The notes beneath the pieces were generated by a model. The model worked only from the letters and a program-made list of their open reading frames with translations, was not told where the DNA came from and ran no database searches. A DNA stretch of 64,000 nucleotides from Megalonaias nervosa (taxonomy: Eukaryota > Mollusca > Bivalvia > Unionida > Unionidae), in contig JAECUM010003234.1 of assembly GCA_016617855.1 (NCBI GenBank), forward strand, positions 1 through 64,000, written 5' to 3'. This document shows, in pieces, positions 22,390-31,058 of this stretch (the first letter of the stretch is position 1; each line of letters opens with the position of its first letter). The position numbers and the translations under genes were made by a program.

Positions 22390-22640
22390 TATTAAATTAG
22401 GATAGAATATTGACGCGGGTCAAACAACGAGACAACGTCCTGGACGGCAGAGCCCCAACACAAGGTCGTAAAACCCACATTAGCAGAATATCATGACATA
22501 AAGCATAAAATGCGTCACATCTAGTGAGACAAACGCCAATGTCGTTCTCACCGACCTGTACGAAGACAACATCTGGAATTGTATCCCAAGGCTCTAACAA
22601 TGAAGGAAGGCCCGGACGCTCAGTGAAATTAGACATCTAG
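22390..22640 (-). pseudogene. SGNH/GDSL-hydrolase-like fragment
   Basis: The minus-strand frame from 22636 contains PDVVFVQVGENDI, the pattern around block III (GxND) of SGNH hydrolases. Such domains are carried by some invertebrate retrotransposons. No block I or catalytic His block is visible, so this is a fragment, probably transposon-derived. The bases from 22650 to 23160 hold nothing recognisable. Confidence 0.4.
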
Positions 22641-23223
22641 AGAAGTGGACTTGTGAGCTCCCCATGTTGCTCCAATGATACTATCAAGCTATGGCCCAGA
22701 TCAAGCAGACGCATTACTTAATTCCAATCTACAAAAGGAATTCAAACAATAATTAACAAATCCTTCTTTTGCAGCAATGAATCATATCGTTTACATTTCA
22801 GAATTAGAATTTTCAGAGACTAACATTTTTTTCAGTGGTTGCAAAGAATTACGTTTGGAGATCAAAGCACGCTTGTGACACCCCACAGAGGATGGTTTCA
22901 TTCAAGTTAGAGCAATATACAAAAATACGTGAACGTGAGATCAGGAAACTTGATGTATCACATCTCCAAAAATAAATCTCATATAACGAGTAACCAAACA
23001 CAACATTAACACATGAAATTAAACCACTAGCTCGCTACATGCAAACATGGGGTAAATACATAACATACGCGACACTAGTACATACACAAAGGATAATGGA
23101 AAGAAAAACTCAGACCTTTATGGCAATGGTCACTATAAGATTGGGATAATACAACTAAAAGGAGAGGAAAACGGGGCAAAAGGATAATACCATATGGGTA
23201 TTGGATAATTGGTTAAATACTTC

Positions 23224-23320
23224 CATCTTGATAGGTGTTGACAAGTCAACGTGGGTAGCCAGACTGCCTAGCGCTCTGCGTTATATACGTCAAGCACGGA
23301 CGTGAACGAAAACATCCCTT
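23224..23320 (-). promoter_or_regulatory. Left-end cassette promoter 1 (gene truncated)
   Basis: Reads, minus strand, CGTCCGTGCTTGACGTATAT then CAGTCTGGCTACCCA, and an ATG at 23226 opening a frame of about 23 codons. The module matches those at 24675-24760 and 26105-26165, including the GATGTTTT block upstream. The gene behind it is apparently truncated at the element's left edge. Confidence 0.6.
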
Positions 23321-23334
23321 ACACTCACTTCACA

Positions 23335-23947
23335 TATTATCTACTATCCACACAAAAGAATGCGAATGCATAAAACATACCATATCTACTATCCTCACCA
23401 ACGAATGAGAATGCATAAAACATATCATATCTACTATCCTCACAAACGAATGAGAATGCATAAAACACACATATATACTATCCACACCAACCAACGCGAA
23501 TGCATAAAACACACACATATATACTATCCACACAAACGGACGCGAATGCATAAAACACCATATTTACTATCCACACCACGAACGAGAATGCATCAAACAT
23601 AGACACTATACTATCCTCACAAACGAATGAGAATGCATAAAACACACCATATTTACTATCCTCACCAACCAACACGAAAGCATAAAACACACCATATACT
23701 ATCCACACCAATGAACGAGAATGCATAAAACACACCACATCTACTATCCACACCAACGAATGAGAATGCAGAAAACACACCATATTTACTATCCACCCCA
23801 ACGAACGAGAATGCATAAAACACACCATACCTATTATCCACACCAACGGACGAGAATGCATAAAACACACCATACTTACTATCCACACCAACGAACGAGC
23901 ATGCATAAAACATACACACTATGCTATCCTCACAAACGAATGCGAAC

Positions 23948-24001
<54 letters not shown>
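23335..24001. repeat. 45-bp minisatellite followed by a CA tract
   Basis: About thirteen units of roughly 45 bases containing CTATCCACACCAACGAACG and AATGCATAAAACACACCAT, from 23335 to about 23945, then (CA)n to 24001. Several repeats give open frames on both strands, which I discard as repeat translation. One degenerate unit in the same orientation lies at the other end of the element (42773-42835). Confidence 0.85.
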
Positions 24002-24074
24002 CAGTAAAGAAGTGAGTGTTTATATTGACACTACTTCACATTCACACAAATTGGCAAATTAAATAGTGTCTCTT

Positions 24075-24106
24075 CTCTAGAGATCTGGTTAGTCCTGAGA
24101 AGGGCT
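24075..24106 (-). terminator. Histone-type 3' stem-loop, imperfect
   Basis: Minus-strand AGCCCTTCTCAGGACT (24106-24091): a six-position stem with one C-A mismatch, loop TCTC, then AACC and a purine-rich AGAGAAGAGACAC. It starts 28 bases after the stop codon of the gene at 24134. Weaker than the others because of the mismatch, but position and flanks agree. Confidence 0.55.
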
Positions 24107-24133
24107 GTTTTCTAGAACTCCAAATGCACCTGG

Positions 24134-24658
24134 TTAATGATGACATCTCCCAGGGCGGGCACCACACACGCATCGCCGGCACCAGTCCTGCTCCCAATTT
24201 ATGCGTGTGGTAGGGAGCGCAGAGGGAGGTTGATTTGCTTCACTATCCCACTTCTCAGTTTGAGGGATAGTGAACACCTGTTCCCTCCTTCTATTCCACA
24301 CCCTGGGATGACGCCGAGGCTTCCACTCGTGCCCCTGTCTTTCGAATTCCTCCCATGCCTCCTCCTCCCATGTTTCTCTCTGTATTGGTGGCAGAGGCTG
24401 TGGCTGTCTTTGTTGTGGAAGTGGTGGCTGTGGAGACGTTGGTGTCCTCACCTCAGGTTTGACCTCACACAGAGGTCTTAGTATGAGGTGAGGCAGGATC
24501 CCTCGCTTCTTTTCCTTCTGCTCTTCATTCTTCTTATTTTCCTCCTCTTCTTCCAACTGGGATGCTTCTGCAATGGCCTCCATAGCCAGCTCATCCAGGA
24601 GGCGCCTGGCATACTCCAGGTGCATTTGGAGTTCCAACAATTTACTTATTCTGCTCAT
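24134..24658 (-). CDS. Left-end cassette protein, 174 aa, acidic coiled coil and proline-rich
   Basis: Intact. Residues 1-30 form a Leu/Ile heptad-like helix (MSRISKLLELQMHLEYARRL). Residues 36-54 are a Glu/Lys-rich coiled coil, 65-100 a Pro/Gln-rich linker, and the C-terminal third is Trp/Arg-rich with clustered Cys (CRRCVCGARPGRC). No family recognised. The first 20 residues resemble those of the neighbouring gene at 25011 (SRxSKL). The promoter module lies 20-100 bases upstream and a histone-type stem-loop follows the stop. Being intact while the core genes are broken may reflect short length only. Function unknown; regulation is inferred to be S-phase-linked from the 3' element. Confidence 0.6.
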   Translation of the reverse strand: MSRISKLLELQMHLEYARRLLDELAMEAIAEASQLEEEEENKKNEEQKEKKRGILPHLILRPLCEVKPEVRTPTSPQPPLPQQRQPQPLPPIQRETWEEEAWEEFERQGHEWKPRRHPRVWNRRREQVFTIPQTEKWDSEANQPPSALPTTRINWEQDWCRRCVCGARPGRCHH

Positions 24659-24674
24659 TCTTTATAGTTGTCTC

Positions 24675-24760
24675 GTTGACAATGGGTAGCCAGACTGACG
24701 ATCGCGTCGCTTTATATACTTGAAGCACGGACGTGAAGGTAAACATCCCCTAACGCCAAA
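24675..24760 (-). promoter_or_regulatory. Left-end cassette promoter 2
   Basis: Minus-strand order: GATGTTTACC, CGTCCGTGCTTCA, TATA box AGTATATAAAG (24720-24711), then CAGTCTGGCTACCCA, and ATG about 55 bases after the TATA. Near-identical modules sit at 23224 and 26105. Confidence 0.65.
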
Positions 24761-24935
24761 ACTTACCATCACATCAAATGCGCGGACCTAAAAGAAGCAC
24801 TCACGTTGCCTTTTATGTACTTACAAACACAGACATACATTATCAGACAAGACAGAGAAACGAAGTGCTTATAGATACACTTCTGTTTCTTTTTAAACAT
24901 ACAAGCACACAAATTTGTTTTGGCAATTGAATCAG

Positions 24936-24976
24936 TATGTCTTTTCGAGAATATTGGGGTAGCCCTGAAAAGGGCT
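24936..24976 (-). terminator. Histone-type 3' stem-loop and purine-rich element
   Basis: Minus-strand AACAGCCCTTTTCAGGGCTACC: a perfect 6-bp stem (24976-24961), loop TTTC and ACC 3' flank. CTCGAAAAGACAT follows 11 bases later. It starts 35 bases after the stop codon at 25011. It differs from the canonical histone element only in the outermost base pair (A-T for G-C). Confidence 0.75.
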
Positions 24977-25010
24977 GTTTTTTGTTGACGGGCAGTGATG
25001 GCAATCTTTT

Positions 25011-25385
25011 TTACTGTCTAAGATTGCGTCCCCGTCTGGCAGCATGCTTTCCTATATGATACGGCCTGCTTCTGCGGAAAGAGAAGGAGAACTCTTTGGT
25101 GTCCACACGGCAGTCGACAAAACCTCTGTCTGGTTCTTGCTGATGCTGCTGTTGCTGCTGCTGTTGTTGTTGTTGTTCTCTCTGCTTCTGAAGTCTATAC
25201 TTCTCTGTCCATTCTTCTTGTTCTATCTTGATTTCCTCTCTGAAGACCTCTTCTATCAGGTTTTGGGCTATTGCTAACATCCTGACATTCTCTATCTCTC
25301 GAGGCTTAGGTATCAGGTTTAGCCTGACACGATGTAAATTAACGTAAGCCTCGTTCAGCTTGGATACTCTGGAAGGCATGTTCAC
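25011..25385 (-). CDS. Left-end cassette protein, 124 aa, helical with poly-Gln
   Basis: Intact. Residues 1-65 are predicted helical with a heptad-like pattern (SRVSKLNEAYVNLHRVRLNL; ENVRMLAIAQNLIEEVF). A run of about ten Gln follows at residues 74-84, then an Arg/Lys-rich tail ending KHAARRGRNLRQ. The N-terminus resembles the 24134 protein, which suggests tandem duplication and divergence. The promoter is a degraded version of the cassette module and the 3' end carries the best stem-loop of this end. No domain recognised. The basic tail would allow nucleic-acid binding (inference). Confidence 0.6.
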   Translation of the reverse strand: MNMPSRVSKLNEAYVNLHRVRLNLIPKPREIENVRMLAIAQNLIEEVFREEIKIEQEEWTEKYRLQKQREQQQQQQQQQQHQQEPDRGFVDCRVDTKEFSFSFRRSRPYHIGKHAARRGRNLRQ

Positions 25386-25404
25386 AGGTTGACGAGTAAA
25401 CAGT

Positions 25405-25445
25405 GGATGGCCAGACTGACTGACTGACTGACTGGATTATAGTCG
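25405..25445 (-). promoter_or_regulatory. Left-end cassette promoter 3, partly degraded
   Basis: Minus-strand GACTATAATCC followed by a GTCA run and CAGTCTGGCCATCCA ahead of the ATG at 25385. The CAGTCTGGC block is shared with the other cassettes; the upstream CGTCCGTG block is missing, replaced by the GC-rich segment to the right. Confidence 0.5.
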
Positions 25446-25800
25446 CATATGCACAATGTGCTTCGCGACTGGTTATAGCCCTAGGCTGGGCCCTCGGAGG
25501 TGTGGGTATGGTGCCACCACTGCCTGTCAGAGCCCTAGGCTGGGCCCTTCGAGGTGTGAGTATTGTGCCCTCACGTCCTCCTGGGGGTTATGAGTATGGT
25601 GCCATCATAACCCCCTAGTTTGTTTTCAGTCCGTATACCCAGCAAGCCGACATGTCCGTAACGAGGCAAAGGAGGAAAGAGACCCGGAAAGGAGGCAGCG
25701 CAGAAACGGCCCGAAAGCCCCAGGGACAGCCACACAGGGAACACCAAGACCCGCAACCATGCGCCCCGACCTAACGGCGAGGTCGGGTTTAATGTCACAT
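25446..25800. other. GC-rich non-coding segment with two perfect hairpins
   Basis: Two direct copies of GCCCTAGGCTGGGCCCT with trailing CGAGGTGTG (about 25470 and 25530). An 11-bp perfect hairpin (25583-25593 with 25605-25615, loop 11) and an 8-bp perfect hairpin (25765-25772 with 25780-25787, loop 7) follow. The composition differs from both flanks. It may be a small insertion that interrupts cassettes 3 and 4. Confidence 0.55.
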
Positions 25801-26017
25801 CTAGTCCAGTTATTCTAATGGACTTCCTTATACCAATGTTGTGTGAGCCACCCATTCAATTGGTAAAGCAATCGTTGAGTTTTAATTTTGGTGGATTGGG
25901 TATTATTGTTGAATTTGAATTTAGCGTACAGAGTGTACTTATCCGTTTTCCGAAAGTTTGTACCAATCTGGGGAAGGTTTGCCCTTCCATTTTTTTTTTT
26001 TATCTTAATTTGGTGAC

Positions 26018-26165
26018 TATGCAGGTTTTGTTTTTGACGACGAGGCGGAATCGTAAGGATCACGTTTGTTTTGGTAGCGGGCCTTCATGAACCAAATTGA
26101 AGACCCTTGGCCAGACTGGAGACCAACCCGCTTTATATAGTTCAGACGCGGACGCGATAGAAAAC
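26018..26165 (-). pseudogene. Left-end cassette 4: promoter with broken short gene
   Basis: The module at 26165-26105 reads CGTCCGCGTCTGAACTATAT, AAAGCGGG, CAGTCTGGCC. The ATG at 26088 opens only about 23 codons (MKARYQNKRDPYDSASSSK) before a stop. An overlapping frame to 25815 has no recognisable content. It is probably the remains of another small cassette gene cut by the adjacent GC-rich segment. Confidence 0.45.
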
Positions 26166-26301
26166 ATCCCTACTAGGTTTTAGTGTCGGAACGCTATGAT
26201 AGCGAATGTCATGGTGAGGGATAGAGAGAAAGTCAAAGAGCATATATTCATTCCTTTTTTGAAAACAAACGACAGACACATTTTTTCAAAACACAACATT
26301 T

Positions 26302-26307
26302 TTTATT
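26302..26307 (-). terminator. Polyadenylation signal AATAAA after the protease gene
   Basis: Minus-strand AATAAA 53 bases after the protease stop, followed by a GT-rich stretch (ATGTTGTGTTTTG), as expected for a downstream element. The capsid-side cluster thus ends in an ordinary poly(A) site, unlike the cassettes to its left. Confidence 0.6.
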
Positions 26308-26359
26308 CAACCAACAATCAACTACTAACAATTAACAATTAACAATAACATCAAACAAA

Positions 26360-27443
26360 TTATTTTTGACAAGGTTGACAACGGTGTGAAATCTTGTGAG
26401 ATTTCCATTGATGGAAGTCATGAGGCCATTGATGTACACTACGTTTCCTAGCTAAAGACAAAAGATATCCATAATGGTCACAAAACCATCGATCTACTTT
26501 CTCATCGTTTCTAGAAGAGTGACGATCAAAATAAGTCACTAAATGTTCTAAAGGATATCCAAGACTGCGTTGATGAAGCAAATACACACAATATTGTCCA
26601 CACGCCATGGAATCTGTGCCTTGTAATTTCACATTATTGTATCGTGTAGTCTGGGTATTTCTTCTCATGAAGTCAATGATATCGTCTTCCAAAGGGGGTA
26701 ATCCATACGAATCAAAATACTCAACACAATCCTCTTGAGGGAAGTAGACGGCAACCCAGTGAGTTTTTGAAGATGACTTTCGTCCGTGTTGATGACATAA
26801 ACTTGATGGTCTTCAGGTTTGCGATGAGGTAGTTCATCTTTAGCGCACACGACAGGATTCCAAGAAGCAGTATACGAACTATTGTTCAAAAGGTAATAAA
26901 GTTCCCAGGTATCTATTTTTTGTTGTGTTGGGTTTTGTTTCACAAGTTGATAAGTCATCAATTCAAATCTGACTTTTTGTTTGAAACGCTCTGTCAAGTA
27001 GCCGTTTCTTCGCCTTGTCTCCCAGTTCTGGGCTAAGAGAGCTTCGATGCGATAGATCTCTAGAGTAGTCAATGGAGGGCAGGAATGATCACGCAAGCCT
27101 TTATACCACTCATGCAACACTGCTTCTTCTGAGATTAGACTCCATGAGTCGTCCAGATACTCGTCCAATTTCTCTTCTTGACTCATCATCAGACATTTAT
27201 CTGTTGAATTTGACTGGGATGATCGTTTTGACATCCATAACAATATCTCTTGGTCAATTCCGTAATTTTATCCGCCAGGTGTTTAGCAAAACAGGACACT
27301 AAATGTTGTTCTTGTTCTGGCCATATGGATGTGACTACTACCTCGTCCTCTTTGTCTTGGTCTTGGGGTTCTGTTTTCACGCTATCCTCCCATTCCATTT
27401 CCAAAGATTCTCTATCGTTCAATGAGGTATAGGAGTCTTCCAT
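26360..27443 (-). pseudogene. Adenain-like cysteine protease (capsid maturation)
   Basis: The N-terminal frame (27443-27189) is acidic and ends in a CYGCQNDHPSQ segment typical of this Polinton gene. The middle frame (27243-26665) carries the helical region. The C-terminal frame (26692-26360) carries the catalytic end, with LQGTDSMACGQYCVYLLHQR holding the oxyanion Gln and nucleophilic Cys. The His-Trp and Tyr-Phe-Asp-Ser parts of the active site are present in the DNA around 26720-26770 in the C-terminal frame. Two frameshifts, near 27200 and near 26780, break the gene. The family cleaves capsid precursors during maturation. Total length fits a Polinton protease of about 350 residues. Confidence 0.85.
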
Positions 27444-27448
27444 TGTTT

Positions 27449-28737
27449 CTAATAGTCTAGAATGACTTCTCTCAAACTGTTGATTTCTATGGTATTATCG
27501 AATTCGGCATACAAGATGACGTTGACCGTCTCGGTGAGAGCTTCTGCAAACTGAAGTTCCACACGCAGTTGACCAGACTTTATAGGGTGGAAATGTCCCT
27601 CGTCGCTGCCTTGGTCTGGAGTGAAATCAAAGGCCCACAAAGTGTAACCTCCTACATAATCTTCGTTCGAAATACCGTTACTGGTGTTGGTTCCTAGTTG
27701 TCCGGTAGCTTCGTACAGGGACAAGTACGATCTCAAGTAATTCTTCTGGGCAAAGTTAGGTTCGAAGGGTCTGGTACACAAGGTCTTGCCAACTGGAAAG
27801 GATTTTGATCGTGGGCTCCGTTGATTGCTGCATTACTGACGATGTCAACGATTAAACGTTTGGGTAACTGTCCTTGGAACAGATGATCTTCGATCTTGGA
27901 TCGGAGTCCAGCAGCAATCGTGAATGTTTTCACTTCTACACGACGTATCGGATACTTGGCGGTCGATCTGCTCAGTGTTTGACTGATGTCGTTTCCCGCT
28001 TTAGGTAACACTTCTACGCGACGCACGTAAAGTCTGGCTTCTTGGATAATAGTTTTGTACTCGTTGGCATGAGCCATCAAATGGAATGCGGCACTGCTGC
28101 GATTGAGTCTCAGGCGAATATCCACTCCGTTTAGCAAATACTTGTCTTGCAACCACATGTCCAAATGCAAGCGATGCAAGCGATCCATCAGTTCTAAACT
28201 ACGAGCTTGCAGGATTTTCCTTCGACGGTTGTTAAAACCCACATTGTGAGGATTGTCATCGGCTGTCAGGGCTGTGTCGTTATACGTGTCTTCACCTGCG
28301 GTGTCAGGTTTCCATACCACGCAAGCATCCAGATGAGTGTTCTTGGCCTCTTGTCCGTACGTCAAGAGATTTTCTAGGTACGCTCGGTAAGGGTAAGTAT
28401 CCATACTGCTGATGACCAGTTTGTTATTCAAGTACAAATCCACTTCGCTGAACAAGGAATGCATGAAATTGTTGACGGGAGCTAATCTGGCATCGGCTCC
28501 CGGATTGGTGTTGTCGGTTTTGATCACTTTCAGTTTCAGATACAAGTAACTGCTATTCAGATCGATGTAATCTTCGGGCTGTCCTTTGATTTCAAACTCG
28601 ATGGGAGCGGAATCCGTCAAAGAGGAGACAGGATGAAATTCGACCCATTGGGATTCTTGCATCGTCGTCATGGTGGGTGGCATGGCAAACAGATCCAGTT
28701 CCGACTTGGAACAAGCACAAGACTCTTGGTGCATCAT
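27449..28737 (-). pseudogene. Major capsid protein (double jelly-roll)
   Basis: The frame at 28737-27733 (334 codons) starts MMHQESCACSKSELDLF and carries the Polinton capsid signature region (EFHPVSSLTDSAPIEFEIKG; YIDLNSSYLYLKLKV; DLYLNNKLVISSMDTYPYRA). Its last codons are out of frame. The correct C-terminus (PFEPNFAQKNYLRSYLSL to the stop at 27449) is in another frame, so there is one frameshift near 27775. This type of protein is often annotated in invertebrates as F54H12.2-like. It would build the icosahedral shell. It is flanked by the protease 5 bases downstream and the core-like protein 9 bases upstream. Confidence 0.85.
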
Positions 28738-28746
28738 TTTCTTTTT

Positions 28747-29196
28747 TTAATAATCAAAAACGTCTAACTCTCGGACAGTTTTTCTTTTCTTAGTCTTTCT
28801 AGCTCTAGGGATGTGAAGTCCTCTAAAGGGGTCTTTTCGTCGCCTTTTTCTGCCTTGTCCTTGTTGTGGCGTCAGGGAAGCAGGAATGCCTGACTTGGCA
28901 TTGCCCAGGGCATTTATAGGAGTTTCTCGCCGACCCAAAATGTCTTTACCCTTTTGAAGCAAGACATTTTTGCCTGCTCTTAAGAAAGCTTCTTTGGCAT
29001 TTTGTTTGTCAATGATGACATTTTGGAGAAATTCTTTGCTGTGCGTCAACGCGGCATCTTTTAAGGCGTGCAATCCCCGTATCAACATCGGTTTCAAAAC
29101 GGGAACCACTTTACGTAAGGCTGGTTTTAACATATGACGTAAACCATGTCCTCGCTGTCGAGCGACTCCTTGGTACACAGGACACATGACTGACAA
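28747..29196 (-). CDS. Basic core/minor virion protein, 149 aa
   Basis: Intact. The N-terminus MCPVYQGVARQRGHGLRHM is a pattern seen in the small basic protein next to the capsid gene in Polintons. Residues 20-70 contain a helix-rich Leu/Val/Lys segment, and the C-terminus is strongly basic (RKRRRKDPF; ARKTKKRKTVR), suitable for DNA binding or nuclear import. By position and composition it resembles adenovirus core/cement-type proteins; homology is inferred, not shown. It sits between penton and capsid genes with gaps of 4 and 9 bases. Confidence 0.65.
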   Translation of the reverse strand: MSVMCPVYQGVARQRGHGLRHMLKPALRKVVPVLKPMLIRGLHALKDAALTHSKEFLQNVIIDKQNAKEAFLRAGKNVLLQKGKDILGRRETPINALGNAKSGIPASLTPQQGQGRKRRRKDPFRGLHIPRARKTKKRKTVRELDVFDY

Positions 29197-29200
29197 AAAG

Positions 29201-29533
29201 TTAGAGTAATCGTTTTCGAAAATAGAGTTTCATTGTGACTTTCCCTTTGGTGAATGGAATATTTTGTCCCAGATCACCTTTTATAGTAATGTTGACAGTG
29301 TCGAAATAAGACTTACTGACGGGCAAATAGTGAGGATGTACAAATTCGCGGTGAACGTGATAGGTGTTTCCACCTTCGTCGTCAGCAGCCATGGCAGAAT
29401 CCACTTTGAAAGGAATGACACGCAGTAATCAATGGGCTTGAAGTAATCTGGCCGAGAAACAGCACGAAGTGTTATTGGGAAACACCTCCATGGAACTATC
29501 ACTGGGCAACGTTAAGTAAACTTGGTTGTTCAT
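29201..29533 (-). pseudogene. Penton-like minor capsid protein, internally deleted
   Basis: The start at 29533 (MNNQVYLTLPSDSSMEVFPN) is the usual N-terminus of Polinton minor capsid protein. The C-terminus (YLPVSKSYFDTVNITIKGD, IPFTKGKVTMKLYFRKR, stop at 29201) is also typical. Only about 110 codons separate the two ends, where the family normally has several hundred. Most of the jelly-roll is therefore missing and the junction is out of frame near 29430. The ATG overlaps the stop of the upstream membrane-protein gene (ATGA). Without this protein an element could not close capsid vertices. Confidence 0.75.
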
Positions 29534-29934
29534 AATTCCACAGTTCTAGTGTCCGAGAAGTCACTGGAAGTCAGAGGAGTGTCTAAAAGAGGATGGTTAG
29601 GGTGACTGTTGGAAGGGGGACGAACGTTGGACACAAGACTCCCGTTGTTGCTTCCGTTAGAGGAATATTTCAGAGACGGATTGGGAAGAAGGTAACCGAT
29701 GCAACTGCTGAGTAAAATGGTCCACAATTGTTTGTCTCCTTGTTGCAAACTCAAATTGGCAATGGCAGCACCGATGACACAATATACCACAAAGATTTGG
29801 CAGAAAAAGACGATTTGCGGTTTAGGCACACGTTCTCCACACCACACCCACAAGGGTTGCTTTTGTAGATCTTGCAGAGAAGAACTGGGCGACGGAGTGG
29901 TTACTGCAGTAGCTGAGGCTGTGTTGAAGGACAT
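29530..29934 (-). CDS. Conserved Polinton membrane protein, 134 aa
   Basis: Intact from ATG 29934. A Ser/Thr/Ala-rich N-terminus is followed by LQKQPLWVWCGERVPKPQ. Two hydrophobic segments follow: residues about 43-62 (IVFFCQIFVVYCVIGAAIA) and about 71-86 (LWTILLSSCIGYLLPNP). A polar tail ends the protein. I recognise this as a recurring Polinton small membrane protein of unknown function. A TATA box lies 10 bases before the ATG. The upstream integrase frame runs into this gene without a stop, so a fused product is also possible. Confidence 0.7.
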   Translation of the reverse strand: MSFNTASATAVTTPSPSSSLQDLQKQPLWVWCGERVPKPQIVFFCQIFVVYCVIGAAIANLSLQQGDKQLWTILLSSCIGYLLPNPSLKYSSNGSNNGSLVSNVRPPSNSHPNHPLLDTPLTSSDFSDTRTVEL

Positions 29935-31055
29935 GATGGTCACTTTTTTTATAGTCGATGAGTTGCGAAGCGGCAATCCAAGAGTCAAAACTGGGAGGAT
30001 ATCCTTTCTAACGTACTTTGACTTCTTTGACACGTCGTTTTCCACTTTACGAGTTCTTCGATCGAGAATGCTTTCTATCTCGTACACATCGACTTCTTTC
30101 TTGGTCACACGTTGTAACTCGGGCAAGTAAAACGTTCCTTTTAATACTTCTCCGTTCATGTCTTCTAATTTATATACAGGAGGATAACGGCCACGCACAC
30201 GTTCAGTGACACGAAACAATTCGGTGGTCCAGTTGGGTAAGTAGCCTTTGTCGAAAGTGCGTTTGGTTTTGCCAATGCGTACCCAATCTCCTGATGCCAA
30301 CACTCCACCTTTCTTGGGGACAGTCATTGTTGGGGACGTAGCAAACAGGCGCTCGAAGACGGTCACTTCGTTGTCAGGAGTCACTTCTTGGTGGGGGGGG
30401 GGGCGTGCCCAATGCTCCGATGGTAAGATTGGTTGTACGATTGAACGAGGTGTGGCAAGACGTCGATGTACTTGAGAGTGTGTTGATGAGTAAAATATTT
30501 CCACGTGCGTTCTTTCAAGGTGCGTTGAAAACGTTCCACGATGCTGGCTTTGATTTCGGGATTCTCGGTGGTGAAAAAATGAATGTCACGTTTTTTCAAT
30601 TCGTTTTGGAAAGCTTGGTTCAGAAATTCGGTGCCTTTGTCAGTTTGCCATCGAAGGGGGTGACGACCGCTTTGTTTCAACACCAGTTTGAGGGCTCGCA
30701 CTAACTCATTGCTCGATTTGGAAGTCAATAGCACGACCCAAGCAAATCTGGAAAAGACGTCGATGACATAAAACAAATATTTGTAACCACGATTATAGGT
30801 GGCCAAATGAGAGACATCAGCTAAATCGACTTGCCATTGATGATCGATGCCCTCCACTCGGGTCCGACTTCTGGAAAATTTTCGTCGAATGGGCTTGTGT
30901 AAGGTGTATGTGGCTTGTTCTTGTAACCAGCGTTGCACTTGAGGTAAAAGGATACTTTTCAGTCTAGTTTTGGCAGCACGATACAATTTCTGAACTCCTC
31001 CATAACCTGCGGGATGGGATGGATCGAAGTAAATGCTGGCTAACACCTTCTCCAT
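29935..31055 (-). pseudogene. Retroviral-type integrase (DDE)
   Basis: The frame at 31055-30381 carries an N-terminal zinc-binding-like region (FDPSHPAGYGGVQKLY) and the catalytic core: first Asp in HQWQVDLADV, second in RWQTDKGTEF, Glu in IKASIVERFQRTLKER. All three DDE residues are visible. An 11-base G/C run at 30393-30403 shifts the frame. The C-terminal domain continues in another frame (GDWVRIGKTKR, FDKGYLPNWTTELFRV, TFYLPELQRV), a small barrel-like domain as in retroviral integrases. Polintons use this enzyme to insert into host DNA, giving 6-bp duplications. The homopolymer might be a sequencing or assembly error. Confidence 0.85.
29944..29954 (-). promoter_or_regulatory. TATA box of the membrane-protein gene
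   Basis: Minus-strand GACTATAAAAAAAGTGACC, ending about 10 bases before the ATG at 29934. It lies inside the reading frame of the integrase tail. Confidence 0.55.
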
Positions 31056-31058
31056 TTT

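Noticed and set aside
23335..24001. A CRISPR-like array
   Set aside because: Units are contiguous variants of one 45-bp repeat without unique spacers, in a eukaryotic context.
23330..24062. Several open frames of 70-140 codons on both strands across the 45-bp and CA repeats
   Set aside because: They are translations of a tandem repeat whose length is a multiple of three; no unique sequence, start context or domain.
25480..25560. The repeated GCCCTAGGCTGGGCCCT as further histone-type stem-loops
   Set aside because: Stem and loop spacing do not fit (no 6-bp stem with 4-base loop) and no stop codon precedes them at the usual distance.
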